Assembly (NCBI GenBank): GCA_023212645.1
Contig: JALBYC010000013.1
Location: 310,001-374,000 of the forward strand
From: Farysia itapuensis
Lineage: Eukaryota > Basidiomycota > Ustilaginomycetes > Ustilaginales > Ustilaginaceae
Direction of reading: 5' to 3'
Length of the DNA: 64,000 bases
In this document: piece after piece, positions 20,701 through 30,401 of the stretch
Numbering within the stretch: the stretch's first letter is position 1
Layout: each line of letters begins with the position of its first letter
The notes under the pieces: model-generated
What the model was told of the DNA's origin: nothing
The model's input: the letters and a program-made list of their open reading frames with translations, nothing else
The model's database searches: none
Translations under genes and position numbers: made by a program

Positions 20701-21744
20701 CTTTGGCTTTTCATTGTTGCGTCGCGCCTCGTCAAGATCGGCAATGCATTCGTCGTAGGTGACCTTGCGAATCATGTCGGACTCGCCGGTGGCCCCCGAC
20801 TCGTCACATTTGACATTATGGCCGCGGAGGAAGACGCCGTCACACGGAACAATCTCACCGGGTTCGAGCTGGAGAATATCACCAACAACAACGTCGTAGA
20901 CGGACATGAGAGCTGGCTTGCCCTGTCGAATGACCTTGACGTCGCGTTGTTCCTTCTTGGCATTGAGTTTCTTGAACTGGAGCTCCTTTTGGTAGTCATT
21001 GACGGATCCGACGAGATCAACAATGCAGATAGCAACGATAATGGCAACACCTTCGACCCAATCGACCTGAGCAGCTGGGCAAAGGGTTTGAATGCCGTTT
21101 TGAACACAAGCAACAAGCTCTGGCGGCGTGCCGAAATCTGTATAAAGACCAAGGGCCAACGAGACCACAGCAGCAACACACAGAAGAATCAAGATCTTGT
21201 CCTGAAGTGCCAGCCACATGAGCAGAAGCAGACTGTTGCTCTTGCGCCCTGGGAGGACGTTCTTGCCGAAGACACGAATGCGGTCTTCCTCGGTTGCGTT
21301 GACGAAAGAAGCATCGCGTGTTGATTCGCCAGCAGGTTTTGCACCGCTCTCGAGGTCGGCATTGGCAGGTGCTGGAGTCTCCATAGCTTTGGTGCCACCT
21401 AGGTCCAAGCCGCGGTGTTCGTCGGTGCCGAGCGAGTTTAAGAGGCCTTGGACGCCGCCCATTTCGCGCAGCTTGTCGACGCTCTTTGGGTCGAGGAGAT
21501 CAGCGAGCTCGATGGGCTTGTGTGGGAAAGGACGGGGGTCAACATTGCGCTGTCTCTCCTTTTCTGCGGCGAGAGCCTTTGCTTGGGCCTCTCGACGACC
21601 AGACCGAGTGGCCCCTTTGAAGGACTGCTTGATGTTGGCAAAGAAGCCAGGCTTTGCGTCTGAAGGAGCGATGCTGTCAGGCAGCTTTTCGTTCATGTTG
21701 CCATTGCTGCTGACGGGCACAGTCGAGCCAGCGCTGGACGACAT
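17794..21744 (-). CDS. PMC1: P-type Ca2+-ATPase, PMCA class (vacuolar PMC1 type)
   Basis: This P2B-type pump moves Ca2+ out of the cytosol, in fungi usually into the vacuole. I start at the ATG at 21744 (1316 aa), since the frame upstream opens only with GTG. The phosphorylation site DKTGTLTQ has Asp502. Also present are the EGLPLAV membrane motif (PxGLP variant of TM4), an ATP-binding domain with KGASE, TGDN and TGDGTNDGPALK, and late transmembrane helices with LLWINLIMDTLAALALATDP. A Lys-rich insertion (KKSGLFGFLKKKAAKTEDKKK) sits before the nucleotide-binding part. The long basic C terminus shows no calmodulin-binding helix that I can assign. Family and class are secure; vacuolar location is inferred. 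Confidence 0.92.
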   Translation of the reverse strand: MSSSAGSTVPVSSNGNMNEKLPDSIAPSDAKPGFFANIKQSFKGATRSGRREAQAKALAAEKERQRNVDPRPFPHKPIELADLLDPKSVDKLREMGGVQGLLNSLGTDEHRGLDLGGTKAMETPAPANADLESGAKPAGESTRDASFVNATEEDRIRVFGKNVLPGRKSNSLLLLMWLALQDKILILLCVAAVVSLALGLYTDFGTPPELVACVQNGIQTLCPAAQVDWVEGVAIIVAICIVDLVGSVNDYQKELQFKKLNAKKEQRDVKVIRQGKPALMSVYDVVVGDILQLEPGEIVPCDGVFLRGHNVKCDESGATGESDMIRKVTYDECIADLDEARRNNEKPKNRDCFLISGSKVLEGVGEYVVIAVGPSSFNGKLMLALRGDAEDTPLQSKLNRLADLIAKLGSAAGLLLFVALMIRFFVHLAQEPNRTANQKAQDFIQILIIAVTVVVVAVPEGLPLAVTLALAFATKRMTKMNLLVRLLGACETMANASVVCTDKTGTLTQNEMSVVAGSIGVDLKFANYLEANRSRVESEQSKADGASSWIVEQRELNNVVDGPLRTLLNDSIAVNSTAFEEEEDVSDEPKTAVAAVKKSGLFGFLKKKAAKTEDKKKQVGFVGSKTETALLKMAKELKWEDYRASRERAEVVQMIPFSSERKAMGVVVKKPEGGYRVYLKGASEVLTKLCTSHIDVARPEENSTEQSLRVVPFTAEREAKVASTIVGFANQTLRTLALVYRDFESYPPPQAKLDETGEVEYSSLAQDLTLIAVAAIEDPLRPGVTDAVEACRRAGVQVKMCTGDNVLTAKSIATQCGIYTPGGIVMEGPVFRKLSPADMLEVVPRLQVLARSSPEDKKILVESLKSLGEVVGVTGDGTNDGPALKTANVGFSMGIAGTEVAKEASDIILMDDNFASIVSAIMWGRCVNDAVRKFLQFQLSVNISAVIVTFVTAVASEEGESALKAVQLLWINLIMDTLAALALATDPATPELLDRKPDRRTAPLISTDMWKMIVGQSIYQFTVILVLDFAGKRILNMNGTLEADIARENTELSALIFNTFVWCQLFNQVNSRSLTRSLNIFSNLHKNPWFLGIMCIEIGFQILIMFVGGAAFSVIELTGRDWAISIVVGFVSWPLAVLIRLLPTAPFERMLIKMHLMDDPNALPAPVTEGKSADDDDEKHSGVDRARTFTHWMPVIGQVGEQLQSFRGIRGGRIRATPRLYESRAQRMKKANIQHQNILAMVPGFVVAGIGGNWRTDPATGEIKVVDNKQPLSALEQQKQNCDPSITSSSLYKDGRLTFHPDTNQEDPLLRKFRQA

Positions 21745-22678
21745 GATGTGAGGAAGGTCTCGGGACCGGTGGCGGAACAGTGAGTTGATGGGAAGCGTGT
21801 GATGCACTGGCTATGTTTTTGACCAAGAAAGGAGTCAGAGGTTCATGCTGTGGAGTACAAGGGGTGGCAACTACCTGGTGCGAGGAGGAGGCGCGACCAC
21901 GAAGCTATTTGAACGTGGTGGCCATCACTGCCAAGACTTGTTCATCGACCAAGATGGCAAACGTTGACCGACTGCTGCTCGTCAATCCAAAAAGTTACAA
22001 AGCCGCACCGCACCGCGGGGCCCAGGGCGCAGCGCAGCGCATTGTTGCAATCACAAATTCCAATCCGACGCGAGATTGAATGACATGCAGGGTTTATGTG
22101 TTTGGTTGCTATTTTCGGTCTCTTTCAATTTCCCCCCCATGGCCGATATCAGCATCAGCATCGCATTCACAAGCTTGGCTATGCGTATCAGATGCAGTAT
22201 TGCAGCCGTTGTAGCACTGCTCACGTCAGTTGCGAAAAGTAGGGGAGCACAAATGAATTAAAGTGAGCAGTCTCTTTACGATGCTGAAGCGCACGTGGAC
22301 CTTGTACATGACAAATAGCTATTTTGTGTACTAAGAGAAGGCTTCTCTCGAACTCAGGCTGTGTAGCAAGGCATGTCTGCTGGACTGACCTCTTCTCGAC
22401 ATCGTGGCCCCCCAAGTGTTGCGGGAATGGACAGGAAGCTAGAGAATGCCAAGACGTGATTTTGGTATTCAGATGATCCGAAGCGCACCGGATTGCCAGA
22501 ATTCTCTTGGCGTTCTTGGCACGCTCACTAAATTTTGCCCTTTGGCCACCTTTGCCATGCCAGTCCATTTCGTCGCGTGACATAGCCCCCTACGCTCGAA
22601 TGGCTGCCCAACCAAGTCTCGTTGATCGCACACGTGCGTACGTTGGCGTGCGTGTAGATCATATTGATTTGTGCACTA
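21745..22678. other. Intergenic, PMC1 upstream region
   Basis: About 0.93 kb holding the PMC1 promoter and the 3' end of the next minus-strand gene. A GC-rich repetitive patch (CGCACCGC, GCGCAGCGCAGCGC) is at about 22003-22040. No gene is supported. Confidence 0.45.
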
Positions 22679-25600
22679 TTACATGGATTTGAGACCGGGT
22701 TCTTGGTACTGTACCGAAGCAACACCGCTCGTATATCGCCGAACGTCCGCGTGCGGTTCAACAAAGCGGTCCGTCTCGTTTAACGGCTCTGGTACAGTGT
22801 GCGGCGAGTCGCTGCCGTCGAGCAGCCAAGCAAAGACAAGGCGCTGTTCGTCAGCTGGAACCCGTGTCTTTGCACTGCTTGACGCGTTCGGTAGAAGCGC
22901 GTACCGACTTGTAGCGTCCCCTTCTGTCAAAGCTCGAGCTTCCGCCGTCGGTACACTGGCCAGTGAGTGTGCTGCGGATTCGGTCCGGTCTGCTTGACTT
23001 TCGTTGAGAGGCGACACTCCCGCATCGACATGCATGGCTTTGGTCACCAAAGCTCGGCACTCGCTCACAGAAGAGCAGCTCCGCATCGACTTTTCCAGTT
23101 CCCCAAGGACGCGAATTAAGTCGACCTGTCGGCTGCCATACCCGTTGACACCTTTGAGTGATGAAGTTGTTGATTCTTGCGTTGCTGTTCTCTGATGTAC
23201 GGGCCTGGACCCCTCAGCTTTGCCGTGACTCCATTGTGATTCCTCCTGCGGCACTGGCGAAGGAGTCGAGCTTGAGACGCGGTCGGCGTGCACAGTGTCG
23301 CTTCGTAGAGCCAGCCCGTGTCCGTTGGAGCTCTGATAGCCGCCACTACGTCGACGTTCCGTGGTAGGTGTGCCGTTGCGACCAAGGCTGGAAGACGGTC
23401 GTTTGTAGCCCCACTGCACTTTACGACTTCCCACGTCACCACTCACACCCCCGGTCGCAGGTCTCGCTCTCAAAGTGGGCGAGACAAGCGAATCTGGCAC
23501 TGCGCTCTCTTCGAAGATGCCCACTGGCACGGCATTGCTGGTCTGACCAGTCTCGGAGTCTTCGTGAGCTTCTGGAACGCTGTGAGGCTGACTCACTGAG
23601 CGCGAAAGCATTTCAACGGCACCTGGGCGGGTCTCGAATCGTCCTGCGCTGTCAGTCAGCGATACATCTGGTGATGATGATGAAGAGATAGAGCGCGTCG
23701 CTGGACTGTCCGTCGGTAGAGGCGGCAGAGGTCTGATCATGCTGGCTTCATCGTCCATGGGTAGAGTAGGCGCAGGTAGCGGCTCTACAGTAAACTCTGC
23801 TCGGTCAGTTGAAGCGGATGCCGTCATATCTTGAGACACAGCCGAGTAACCAGGAGAGGTCGGCGTCACACGTCCGCTGCCAATTGACTTCCTGCCAAAC
23901 AGGTTACGCACCCGGTCGCCGACTCCGGCCTTCCTGCGCGGGTCCAGGTCGCTGCTTCTGAACGAAGTTCCGCTGAACGTTTCCGATACAGCGGAAGGAG
24001 GTGTAGACTTGAACAGGTCCGCCAGCTCTTGTGCTGTCATCCGCTCGCCCTCGGATCCGCGCGGCTTTAGTCGTTCAGTTGACGGGTACGTGTCTCGGAT
24101 CGGAGATCTCTGCTCGTCGATGCCGGCGAACACGGTAGGGCTCACCTGAGGTGCCAAGCCGTTCACGCTGAGCATAGCGGGCGTAGGGCCGCGGTACGAT
24201 GATGGTGGAGGCGGAGCCGTCTTTCTTTCCGGCCGCGTCAGCGAGGTGCGCGGGCTTGCTTTCGAAGAGATACTGCTGTCGTTGGCCATCGCGGTAGTTA
24301 TGCTACTGGTGCTGGTGTTACCACTCCTGTGCAAGGAATGAAAGTCGACAGATCGATCGTGTGACAATGAGTGGCGGGTCATAGGCGAGCTAATTGGCTT
24401 CTCGTCTTGAAGAGTTGAGGCGACCGTCGCTGTGCCAGGCCGCTTGCGTGGTGCATTCTTCTTGTCCTCGGCGTCCTTGGCTACCTCAATAGTTCGAAGC
24501 CGGTTGGAAGTCAAGGATACCTTCATCGTCTGCCCAGACATCATGAGGGCTTCAAAGTCGTCGGTCGGATCCAAAGCGGCGCTGCGCTGCTGACTCAAAG
24601 ATCGTTCGACAGGCGACAGCGCTTTGGCTACGCCTACAGCTGCTTCTGCGTTCAACCGTAAGCTGTTGCGTCGCTTGATGCCGCCAAATACGCCGGACCA
24701 GCTCCTGTCTGAGCTCGGACGTGTGCCCGAGGAGCTGACTTCAGAGGGCGAGAGGGGAGTGTCGACAGCAGATTGGATCGTCGAGGGGGCGGTAGAGGCA
24801 GAAGAGAATCCGTTAGAGGTTGATGTGGCAAAAGATGTGACACTCGCTCGACCATGGGAACTGCCGTGTCCCGGTACGCGGCCCAGCACGCTTCCTGGGC
24901 GTTGCGGATCGAGCGCAGGTCTCGTTTGCGTCGAAGACTTTTGCGATGTGAAAAGAGACGGTCCAGCCGCTTCGTCGTAATCACTTTCAGTGGGCACCTG
25001 CCATGGCTTGGCAGCTCTGGCGTCCGATTTGACAGCTCGATTTTGTTCCAGTACATCGATCCGGCGGGCAAGGTCGGCCTTGATCGACATGCGGTTGTAC
25101 AAATGCAGAAGCTGATCATCTTCGATAATTGCCGCCTTAATGTCATACAGACTGGCCTCGTCAGAATTGTCGCGTTCGATTACCGCTGCGACACTCTTGA
25201 GGATGTGCTCGCCGACAAATTCGAGTAGAGCGGTGACGTAGATGGCGACGCCTTGGGTGATTGTGGCGATTGGCCGGCCCTCGCTGCTCATGATGTTTTG
25301 GTCTGTGCCAGCGCTATCGTCTTCGCGGTCGCCGAGGGTCGAGTAGTATTGGCAGCGGATGCGGAGTGCTTCATAAGCGCTGTTGACGGGAAAGTGCTCG
25401 GTACCGTCGAGTCGAGAAGTAGCCATGAGTCCAAGTGGCACCTTGGCGCCTTCTGCACGTTTGGCTTCAACATAGCTTCTTAGCTCAAGCTCGGCCTCGA
25501 GTACGGCATCTTTCGCCAGAAGATTGTTGTTGAGGATCTTGAGCATGCCATCCGACTTAATTCGATCCGTAGCTAGACTCTTGGCCGAGCTTAGCAGAAG

Positions 25601-25759
25601 GAAGAGCAGCTCGTCAAGTAAGCGGTTCAAGACGAGCAAGGCCTCGCTTTGGATTCGCGTTGGCCGGCTTTCTGATATTAGAGAGTTGGCAGAGCGAGCA
25701 CTGATATAGCAAGGATCGTCGGTGGTGGCACTTAGGCCGTTGACGGAATGATCTGCCAT
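22679..25759 (-). CDS. Large protein with putative split/tandem histone-fold region
   Basis: I start at the ATG at 25759 (1026 aa). The frame stays open to a GTG at 26212 but lacks coding character there. Two helical blocks precede a long disordered tail. Block one (about 33-99) has RIQSEALLVLNRLLDELLFL and LAKDAVLEAELELRSYVE. Block two (about 168-222) reads GVAIYVTALLEFVGEHIL, then ERDN, then DIKAAIIEDDQLLHL, closely following the H2A helix-2/helix-3 pattern (VYLAAVLEYLTAEIL, ARDN, RHLQLAIRNDEEL). Tandem histone folds in a non-histone protein are known from the N terminus of SOS. The remaining ~780 residues are Ser/Pro-rich. I know no assigned function for such fungal proteins; the fold is inference from pattern. 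Confidence 0.6.
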   Translation of the reverse strand: MADHSVNGLSATTDDPCYISARSANSLISESRPTRIQSEALLVLNRLLDELLFLLLSSAKSLATDRIKSDGMLKILNNNLLAKDAVLEAELELRSYVEAKRAEGAKVPLGLMATSRLDGTEHFPVNSAYEALRIRCQYYSTLGDREDDSAGTDQNIMSSEGRPIATITQGVAIYVTALLEFVGEHILKSVAAVIERDNSDEASLYDIKAAIIEDDQLLHLYNRMSIKADLARRIDVLEQNRAVKSDARAAKPWQVPTESDYDEAAGPSLFTSQKSSTQTRPALDPQRPGSVLGRVPGHGSSHGRASVTSFATSTSNGFSSASTAPSTIQSAVDTPLSPSEVSSSGTRPSSDRSWSGVFGGIKRRNSLRLNAEAAVGVAKALSPVERSLSQQRSAALDPTDDFEALMMSGQTMKVSLTSNRLRTIEVAKDAEDKKNAPRKRPGTATVASTLQDEKPISSPMTRHSLSHDRSVDFHSLHRSGNTSTSSITTAMANDSSISSKASPRTSLTRPERKTAPPPPSSYRGPTPAMLSVNGLAPQVSPTVFAGIDEQRSPIRDTYPSTERLKPRGSEGERMTAQELADLFKSTPPSAVSETFSGTSFRSSDLDPRRKAGVGDRVRNLFGRKSIGSGRVTPTSPGYSAVSQDMTASASTDRAEFTVEPLPAPTLPMDDEASMIRPLPPLPTDSPATRSISSSSSPDVSLTDSAGRFETRPGAVEMLSRSVSQPHSVPEAHEDSETGQTSNAVPVGIFEESAVPDSLVSPTLRARPATGGVSGDVGSRKVQWGYKRPSSSLGRNGTPTTERRRSGGYQSSNGHGLALRSDTVHADRVSSSTPSPVPQEESQWSHGKAEGSRPVHQRTATQESTTSSLKGVNGYGSRQVDLIRVLGELEKSMRSCSSVSECRALVTKAMHVDAGVSPLNESQADRTESAAHSLASVPTAEARALTEGDATSRYALLPNASSSAKTRVPADEQRLVFAWLLDGSDSPHTVPEPLNETDRFVEPHADVRRYTSGVASVQYQEPGLKSM

Positions 25760-26967
25760 ATCAAAAGGACTGCCAGGTGCGCTGGAGTCGTGGAACGCCT
25801 GCTTTACGAGCCAGGGTCTGGAAATGTTCCGTCGGAGCGAAGCGAAGAAAGGAGGGCGGGGAGGTGCTGCGTTGGAGATGGTGAAAGTCCGTCGAGGGGT
25901 GTCTGTTGAGACGGCACGTACGCTATTGGTACCATCGAGAAGCGTCAACCGAGGCAGAGGGAAGGATGAAAATGACGCGACCGAATGAGGACGATGATTG
26001 TACGAAAAAGAGCGAGGAGAGCAAGTCAGCTTATTGGACTGGTGCGACAGATTGGCAAGGGATGACTCGAGCCTCAGATTTTGAGGCTTAGCCTCGCGCC
26101 TGGGAAAGGCAGGTATGGCGCTCAACCCATCAAACATGGTGGCGTCGACCCAACAGCTCAACAGGCTGAAGCGAGCGACTGAGCTTCCCATTTTCCTCTG
26201 CATGTTCCGCACGATTCTTGAAATGAACTTACGGAGATGACGAGTTCTGGATTTTAGGTCTCTAAGTCAGACCGGACGAGACAGTAGAGATAGCAATGAG
26301 CGACGGCTGCGGTGAGTGAAGCGAGATGCAGCGCTACAACATGCTGAATGTGTTGGAAGAGAATGAAGGAGATAGCGTGCTGATAGAAGCTGAGAAGGTA
26401 ATGTGGGACGTAGCTTGAATGAGATGATGGAAGCGCAGTGGTGAATGACGCTCAGAGGAGAGAAGAGGGCGATGAGTGCAGGGGATAAGGAAGTTAAGAG
26501 TGACGGCGCATGCAATGATCGACACTCCGTGTCTCAGAGGCACCGGCGCCCAAGCAACTGCCACCAACTTTAAATTGCTACCAGAAACGTCAAAAAGTCG
26601 CGTTGCTTGCAAGACGCGTTCCTCTTCTGAGCCTGCTCAAGTTCTTGTCCAACAATGTTCTAGGACGCTTCTACAAGATTGCACTCTGACGAGATGTGAT
26701 CAACACGTCGTGACACTGTAGGCAGAGTCTAATGTCTAACTTTGAGCCTTCCTCTCACAGTACTAGAGATCGTCAGATTTTAATGAGCGACATGCACATG
26801 CACGCACGCCTTTATTCAGCCCAAACCCATTTTCAGTAGGACAAACAGGGGTCAAGTCTGGCGTCAGCATTAGTCAGCTTCACTTTTGAGCTCGGGAAAT
26901 TTTGATTTTTTGCCAATCAAGAAGAACGAAGCTGGCTACCACGTACCACACACGCTCTCTCATCGTA
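25760..26967. other. Divergent promoter region
   Basis: About 1.2 kb separates two divergent start codons. On the minus strand it stays open in frame with the histone-fold protein as far as 26212, but the first codon there is GTG and the sequence looks like a pyrimidine-rich leader. No independent gene is supported. Confidence 0.45.
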
Positions 26968-29619
26968 ATGGACATGGTAGCTGTGCCAGATATACAGCCG
27001 CCCACGGCTCTGCTCTCACACCCGGCTCCGGTAGCTTCCGATCGATCGCAACCGGCCGTGGCTGCATCTAGCTTCTCTTCAACGAAAAAGGCTTCCGTTG
27101 CAGTGGGCAATGCGTACAAGCTGTCGCCCGAAACACACTCGCTCAGACGGCTCAAAGGTATTCTACCCATCTTGGTCTATGGCCAAGCTGTCAACCTGGT
27201 CAATCCAGTCACTCAGACGCCCGTTCAGAGCTTTACCTTGACCTCCACCGATGTACCTGTCTCGGCTCCTGTCACTTTGCTAAAGTCCCTCGGCGCAGGC
27301 CGATCATTGCGGCTCACCTATCTCGCCTTGCAATCTCCCACTTCCGACAAGTCGACCAACATTCGCGCATATGTCGAAGAGCTCTCTCCGAAAGGCAAGG
27401 AGAATGCCCAAGTCAGTGTCAAGAAAGAGCTCATCACCGTATCTGGCATTGTGCGACTCATTCAGCCGCTGAGCGACGGTCGCATCGTTCTGACGCATGC
27501 CGACGATAGTCTGACCTTACTCTCCCATTCTTTGATCACGTTTGACAACGAGAGCTCGATGGCCACTGGCGAATCAGGTCTCGAGGTGACTGACCAAGTT
27601 GCCGCACCCGATGCGTACGCAACGAGGTCACACTTCCATGTCAGTCTTCTGGATCCTTCATCAGCCAAGAAGCTCGTCTCGAGCTCTTCGCAAATAGAGC
27701 AAGCAGCTTTGACAGGGCTGCGTGTATCCGTCACGTCGGCTACAAAGCTGGCGTCTGACTCCAACCAGACGAGCTCACGTAAGAAAAAGAGCAAAGTCAG
27801 CAAGGGTCGCAAGTCTGGCACCGACATTGACGAGTCCGAAGCTAATCACATCCAACAAGAGCATATACCATGCGGAGATCTCGAGCTGGAAATCGTCCTC
27901 TTCACGCGGTCTTTCGAGGTTGTAGACACTTCCGTTTCAGCTCAACGCCTCGGCAAAGTGACGGTGCCAGGTATCAACGATGCTCAGCAAGTAAATGATG
28001 TTCAATTGCATTCAAATGGCCGACTAGTTGTGCTACTTCGATCTGGCCATACTATGTCGATGATCCTTCAGCTCGCCAAAGGCGGTCCGACATTGAAGCA
28101 AGCCAACAAGTTGGTCATTCCATCTCTCGCCTCGGACACAATTGCCTTTTCGTCCTCACTGATGTGTCTCAGCAACGATCATGTTCTTGTCACTGGCGTC
28201 ACTCAGTCAGCAGCTGAACAGCGCGTTTCATCTCTTCTATTGGACCTGGAGCTTGAGGTTGCTCTGTGCCAGATCACCTGGCCTGTACCGTTCAGCTCAG
28301 GCTCGGACGTGTCGCAATCCATGGTCTCCATGTCTCGGATCGCCGGATCGATGGTGGCTATCGTTGTTGGGCCCACATCTCTTGACGGTACCATCTCTGT
28401 GGTGCAACGCAGAACGAGCGTGCTCACAATGCCGTTCGTTGTGCCGGACACGAGTGTGCTTCAGCATGCCTTGGGCAAGGGCGAGCTGACTGCAACGTGG
28501 CTCGCCCAGACCGACAGCCATTCGGCTTCAGCAGAGATGAAGGATGAGAGTCAAGACGCGCTACTCGATCAACTCAAGAGCCTTAAGTCCAATCCCGGAC
28601 CTGAATCTGCACGCAAGATGGGTGCCGCCGTCATCAAATGGGCAAATCAGCAATTCAGCCAGGGTAAGACGCTTGATGCTGTCTCCTCGAAACATGATGG
28701 CGAATTCTACACCTCTTTGCTGGACGCAATCCTGCCAGAAGGTGCCGTCCCGTTCCATTGCGAAGCACTCGAGCTCCTTTTGAAGCATCAGAGCGTGCAT
28801 TCGTCCATCTTTACGTGCCAAGATGGCGGCCGCAAGTTCTGGTCTCGCCTTAGGGGCAAAGACGACGTCGAACTGATGATTCTCGCTGTTCAACGCATCA
28901 AGGATGTGTCGGAAGACGAGCTGGTATCACTGCTTGCCGCCGCCAGCCGTTTGACACTGAGACAAGCGGATGGAACGGGCAAGACGCCGTGTATGCTTGC
29001 GTTCCTGCGCGAGATGATCAGCGTTCCAGTGTCACGACCTGCCTTGCGATCTTGCCTCAAGACTCACCTCCGCAACGTGGACGATGTGGTAGTGCTGCTG
29101 CAGATCTGTAACGTCTGGCTCAACGCGGCAATCAAGCAGCCACTGGATAGCAATTTTGCGCGAAAGGAGTCGGAAGAAACGCCTGACGCATCCTTGTTGA
29201 TGACGTTTGCCAGCGACGTGATGGACACCTTCTTTCCTCTGCTGGTGTCTACTCCGTCGTCGTACGAGGTGCTCCGCTCGCTGTCAAAAACGATTACTCG
29301 CTATGTCAATGCTTTTAATGGACTGCGCACACTCAACGCCCCGCTTTCTGCCTTTGCCAAACTGGATGTCGAGCAACAGATGGACCGCAAACGAGCGCAG
29401 CACCAGAAGAATGCCGCCCTCGCTGCAAGTGGCACACTTGTGTCTGCGGGTAATATCAAAGTCAGCGCGTCAAAGGGAGGCTCGAACCTGCGCGCAGAGA
29501 CGGGAGGCGGTCTCGGCCTCAAGCTCGGCACACACGCTGAAGCGAAATCGAAGCGTTTGGAAAGCTTTGAACAGAGTATGCTCGTCGGCGCTTACACACT
29601 CGAACGCCTCGAGATTTAG
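26968..29619 (+). CDS. Possible UTP8/NOL11-like ribosome biogenesis protein
   Basis: The 883-residue protein starts at the ATG at 26968; the frame upstream begins only with TTG. The first ~480 residues alternate short hydrophobic strands and loops, as in a degenerate beta-propeller (for example GRIVLTHADDSLTLLS, GRLVVLLRSGHTMSMIL). A Lys-rich insert KKKSKVSKGRK lies near 275. The last ~300 residues are helical, with a DVSEDELVSLLAAA segment reminiscent of the C-terminal helical region of UTP8/NOL11, components of the UTP-A subcomplex that supports rRNA transcription and early pre-rRNA processing. The match is by general architecture, so another propeller protein is possible. Single exon, Ser/Gly-rich near the end. 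Confidence 0.4.
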   Translation: MDMVAVPDIQPPTALLSHPAPVASDRSQPAVAASSFSSTKKASVAVGNAYKLSPETHSLRRLKGILPILVYGQAVNLVNPVTQTPVQSFTLTSTDVPVSAPVTLLKSLGAGRSLRLTYLALQSPTSDKSTNIRAYVEELSPKGKENAQVSVKKELITVSGIVRLIQPLSDGRIVLTHADDSLTLLSHSLITFDNESSMATGESGLEVTDQVAAPDAYATRSHFHVSLLDPSSAKKLVSSSSQIEQAALTGLRVSVTSATKLASDSNQTSSRKKKSKVSKGRKSGTDIDESEANHIQQEHIPCGDLELEIVLFTRSFEVVDTSVSAQRLGKVTVPGINDAQQVNDVQLHSNGRLVVLLRSGHTMSMILQLAKGGPTLKQANKLVIPSLASDTIAFSSSLMCLSNDHVLVTGVTQSAAEQRVSSLLLDLELEVALCQITWPVPFSSGSDVSQSMVSMSRIAGSMVAIVVGPTSLDGTISVVQRRTSVLTMPFVVPDTSVLQHALGKGELTATWLAQTDSHSASAEMKDESQDALLDQLKSLKSNPGPESARKMGAAVIKWANQQFSQGKTLDAVSSKHDGEFYTSLLDAILPEGAVPFHCEALELLLKHQSVHSSIFTCQDGGRKFWSRLRGKDDVELMILAVQRIKDVSEDELVSLLAAASRLTLRQADGTGKTPCMLAFLREMISVPVSRPALRSCLKTHLRNVDDVVVLLQICNVWLNAAIKQPLDSNFARKESEETPDASLLMTFASDVMDTFFPLLVSTPSSYEVLRSLSKTITRYVNAFNGLRTLNAPLSAFAKLDVEQQMDRKRAQHQKNAALAASGTLVSAGNIKVSASKGGSNLRAETGGGLGLKLGTHAEAKSKRLESFEQSMLVGAYTLERLEI

Positions 29620-30401
29620 TCACCACAAATTTCAATCTTGAAACTTTCCACACACTCTCTTTATGAGTAGAGACTCGATACATAGTTGATTGCGCCATGG
29701 CTCGATCTTCCCGTCAGCGGGAATCGAGGACCGAGTGTGCTCTGTTTGTCCGTGGCGTTTGTGTATAACCAAGTCGACGGATAAAACGGCAGAAAAACAG
29801 CTGGACTGTCTTGGATTTACCGGAATTCGTGGATGGCGCGCTTTCCCCGTTTTGGTGCTCCGCAACTGTCGGGGCCCCGCAAGAGATGGAAGTGCATGCA
29901 AGAGAGAGCGGCGGTTGGTCAGCTCCGACACCTATTGTCCGCGACTTCCAGCTTTGCCACCTCCAACGCAACCCAGGACGAGCGTCGCGTTTTTGTACAT
30001 CGATCGAAAGTCGTGTTTCAAAAGTGGTCCCCGAATCCAAGCCGACTTCTGTTCATCTGTTTGTATGTAATGTACTTTGGCGGGGACGGTGTGAGAAAGG
30101 GAGCCACGACATGAATCCGGCATACACGGGAATTGTATGCGCAACTGAGTTGCAGTGGGGCCACGCGACGAGGCAATTGGCGAGTGTAAGACAAAATATT
30201 GTATTTGCGCCCTGCGCTGTTCCTCGCGCTTTGAGACGTCGTCGAGTGGAACCTGCCCATTATTGCACACAGCTCGTTGCCCTGAATGAACATCAACATG
30301 AAGCCAGAGTCCACCGTAGCTATAAAGCTGGCCCTGCCATCCGCTGTGGCTTCTGTCGCCCCCCATAACGCGGCTCTCTCTTCCCCCCCTACTCGCTCGT
30401 C
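29620..30401. other. Intergenic upstream of the MFS transporter
   Basis: About 0.78 kb with no supportable gene. It should hold the 3' end of the upstream gene and the promoter of the transporter, which is preceded by a C/T-rich leader (about 30370-30401). Confidence 0.45.

Noticed and set aside
22221..22583. 120-codon minus-strand frame between PMC1 and the histone-fold gene
   Set aside because: No domain, no splice partner and random-looking composition.
25760..26212. N-terminal extension of the histone-fold protein
   Set aside because: Open in frame but begins with GTG. Internal ATGs exist, but the sequence resembles a pyrimidine-rich leader and the domain-bearing part begins at 25759.
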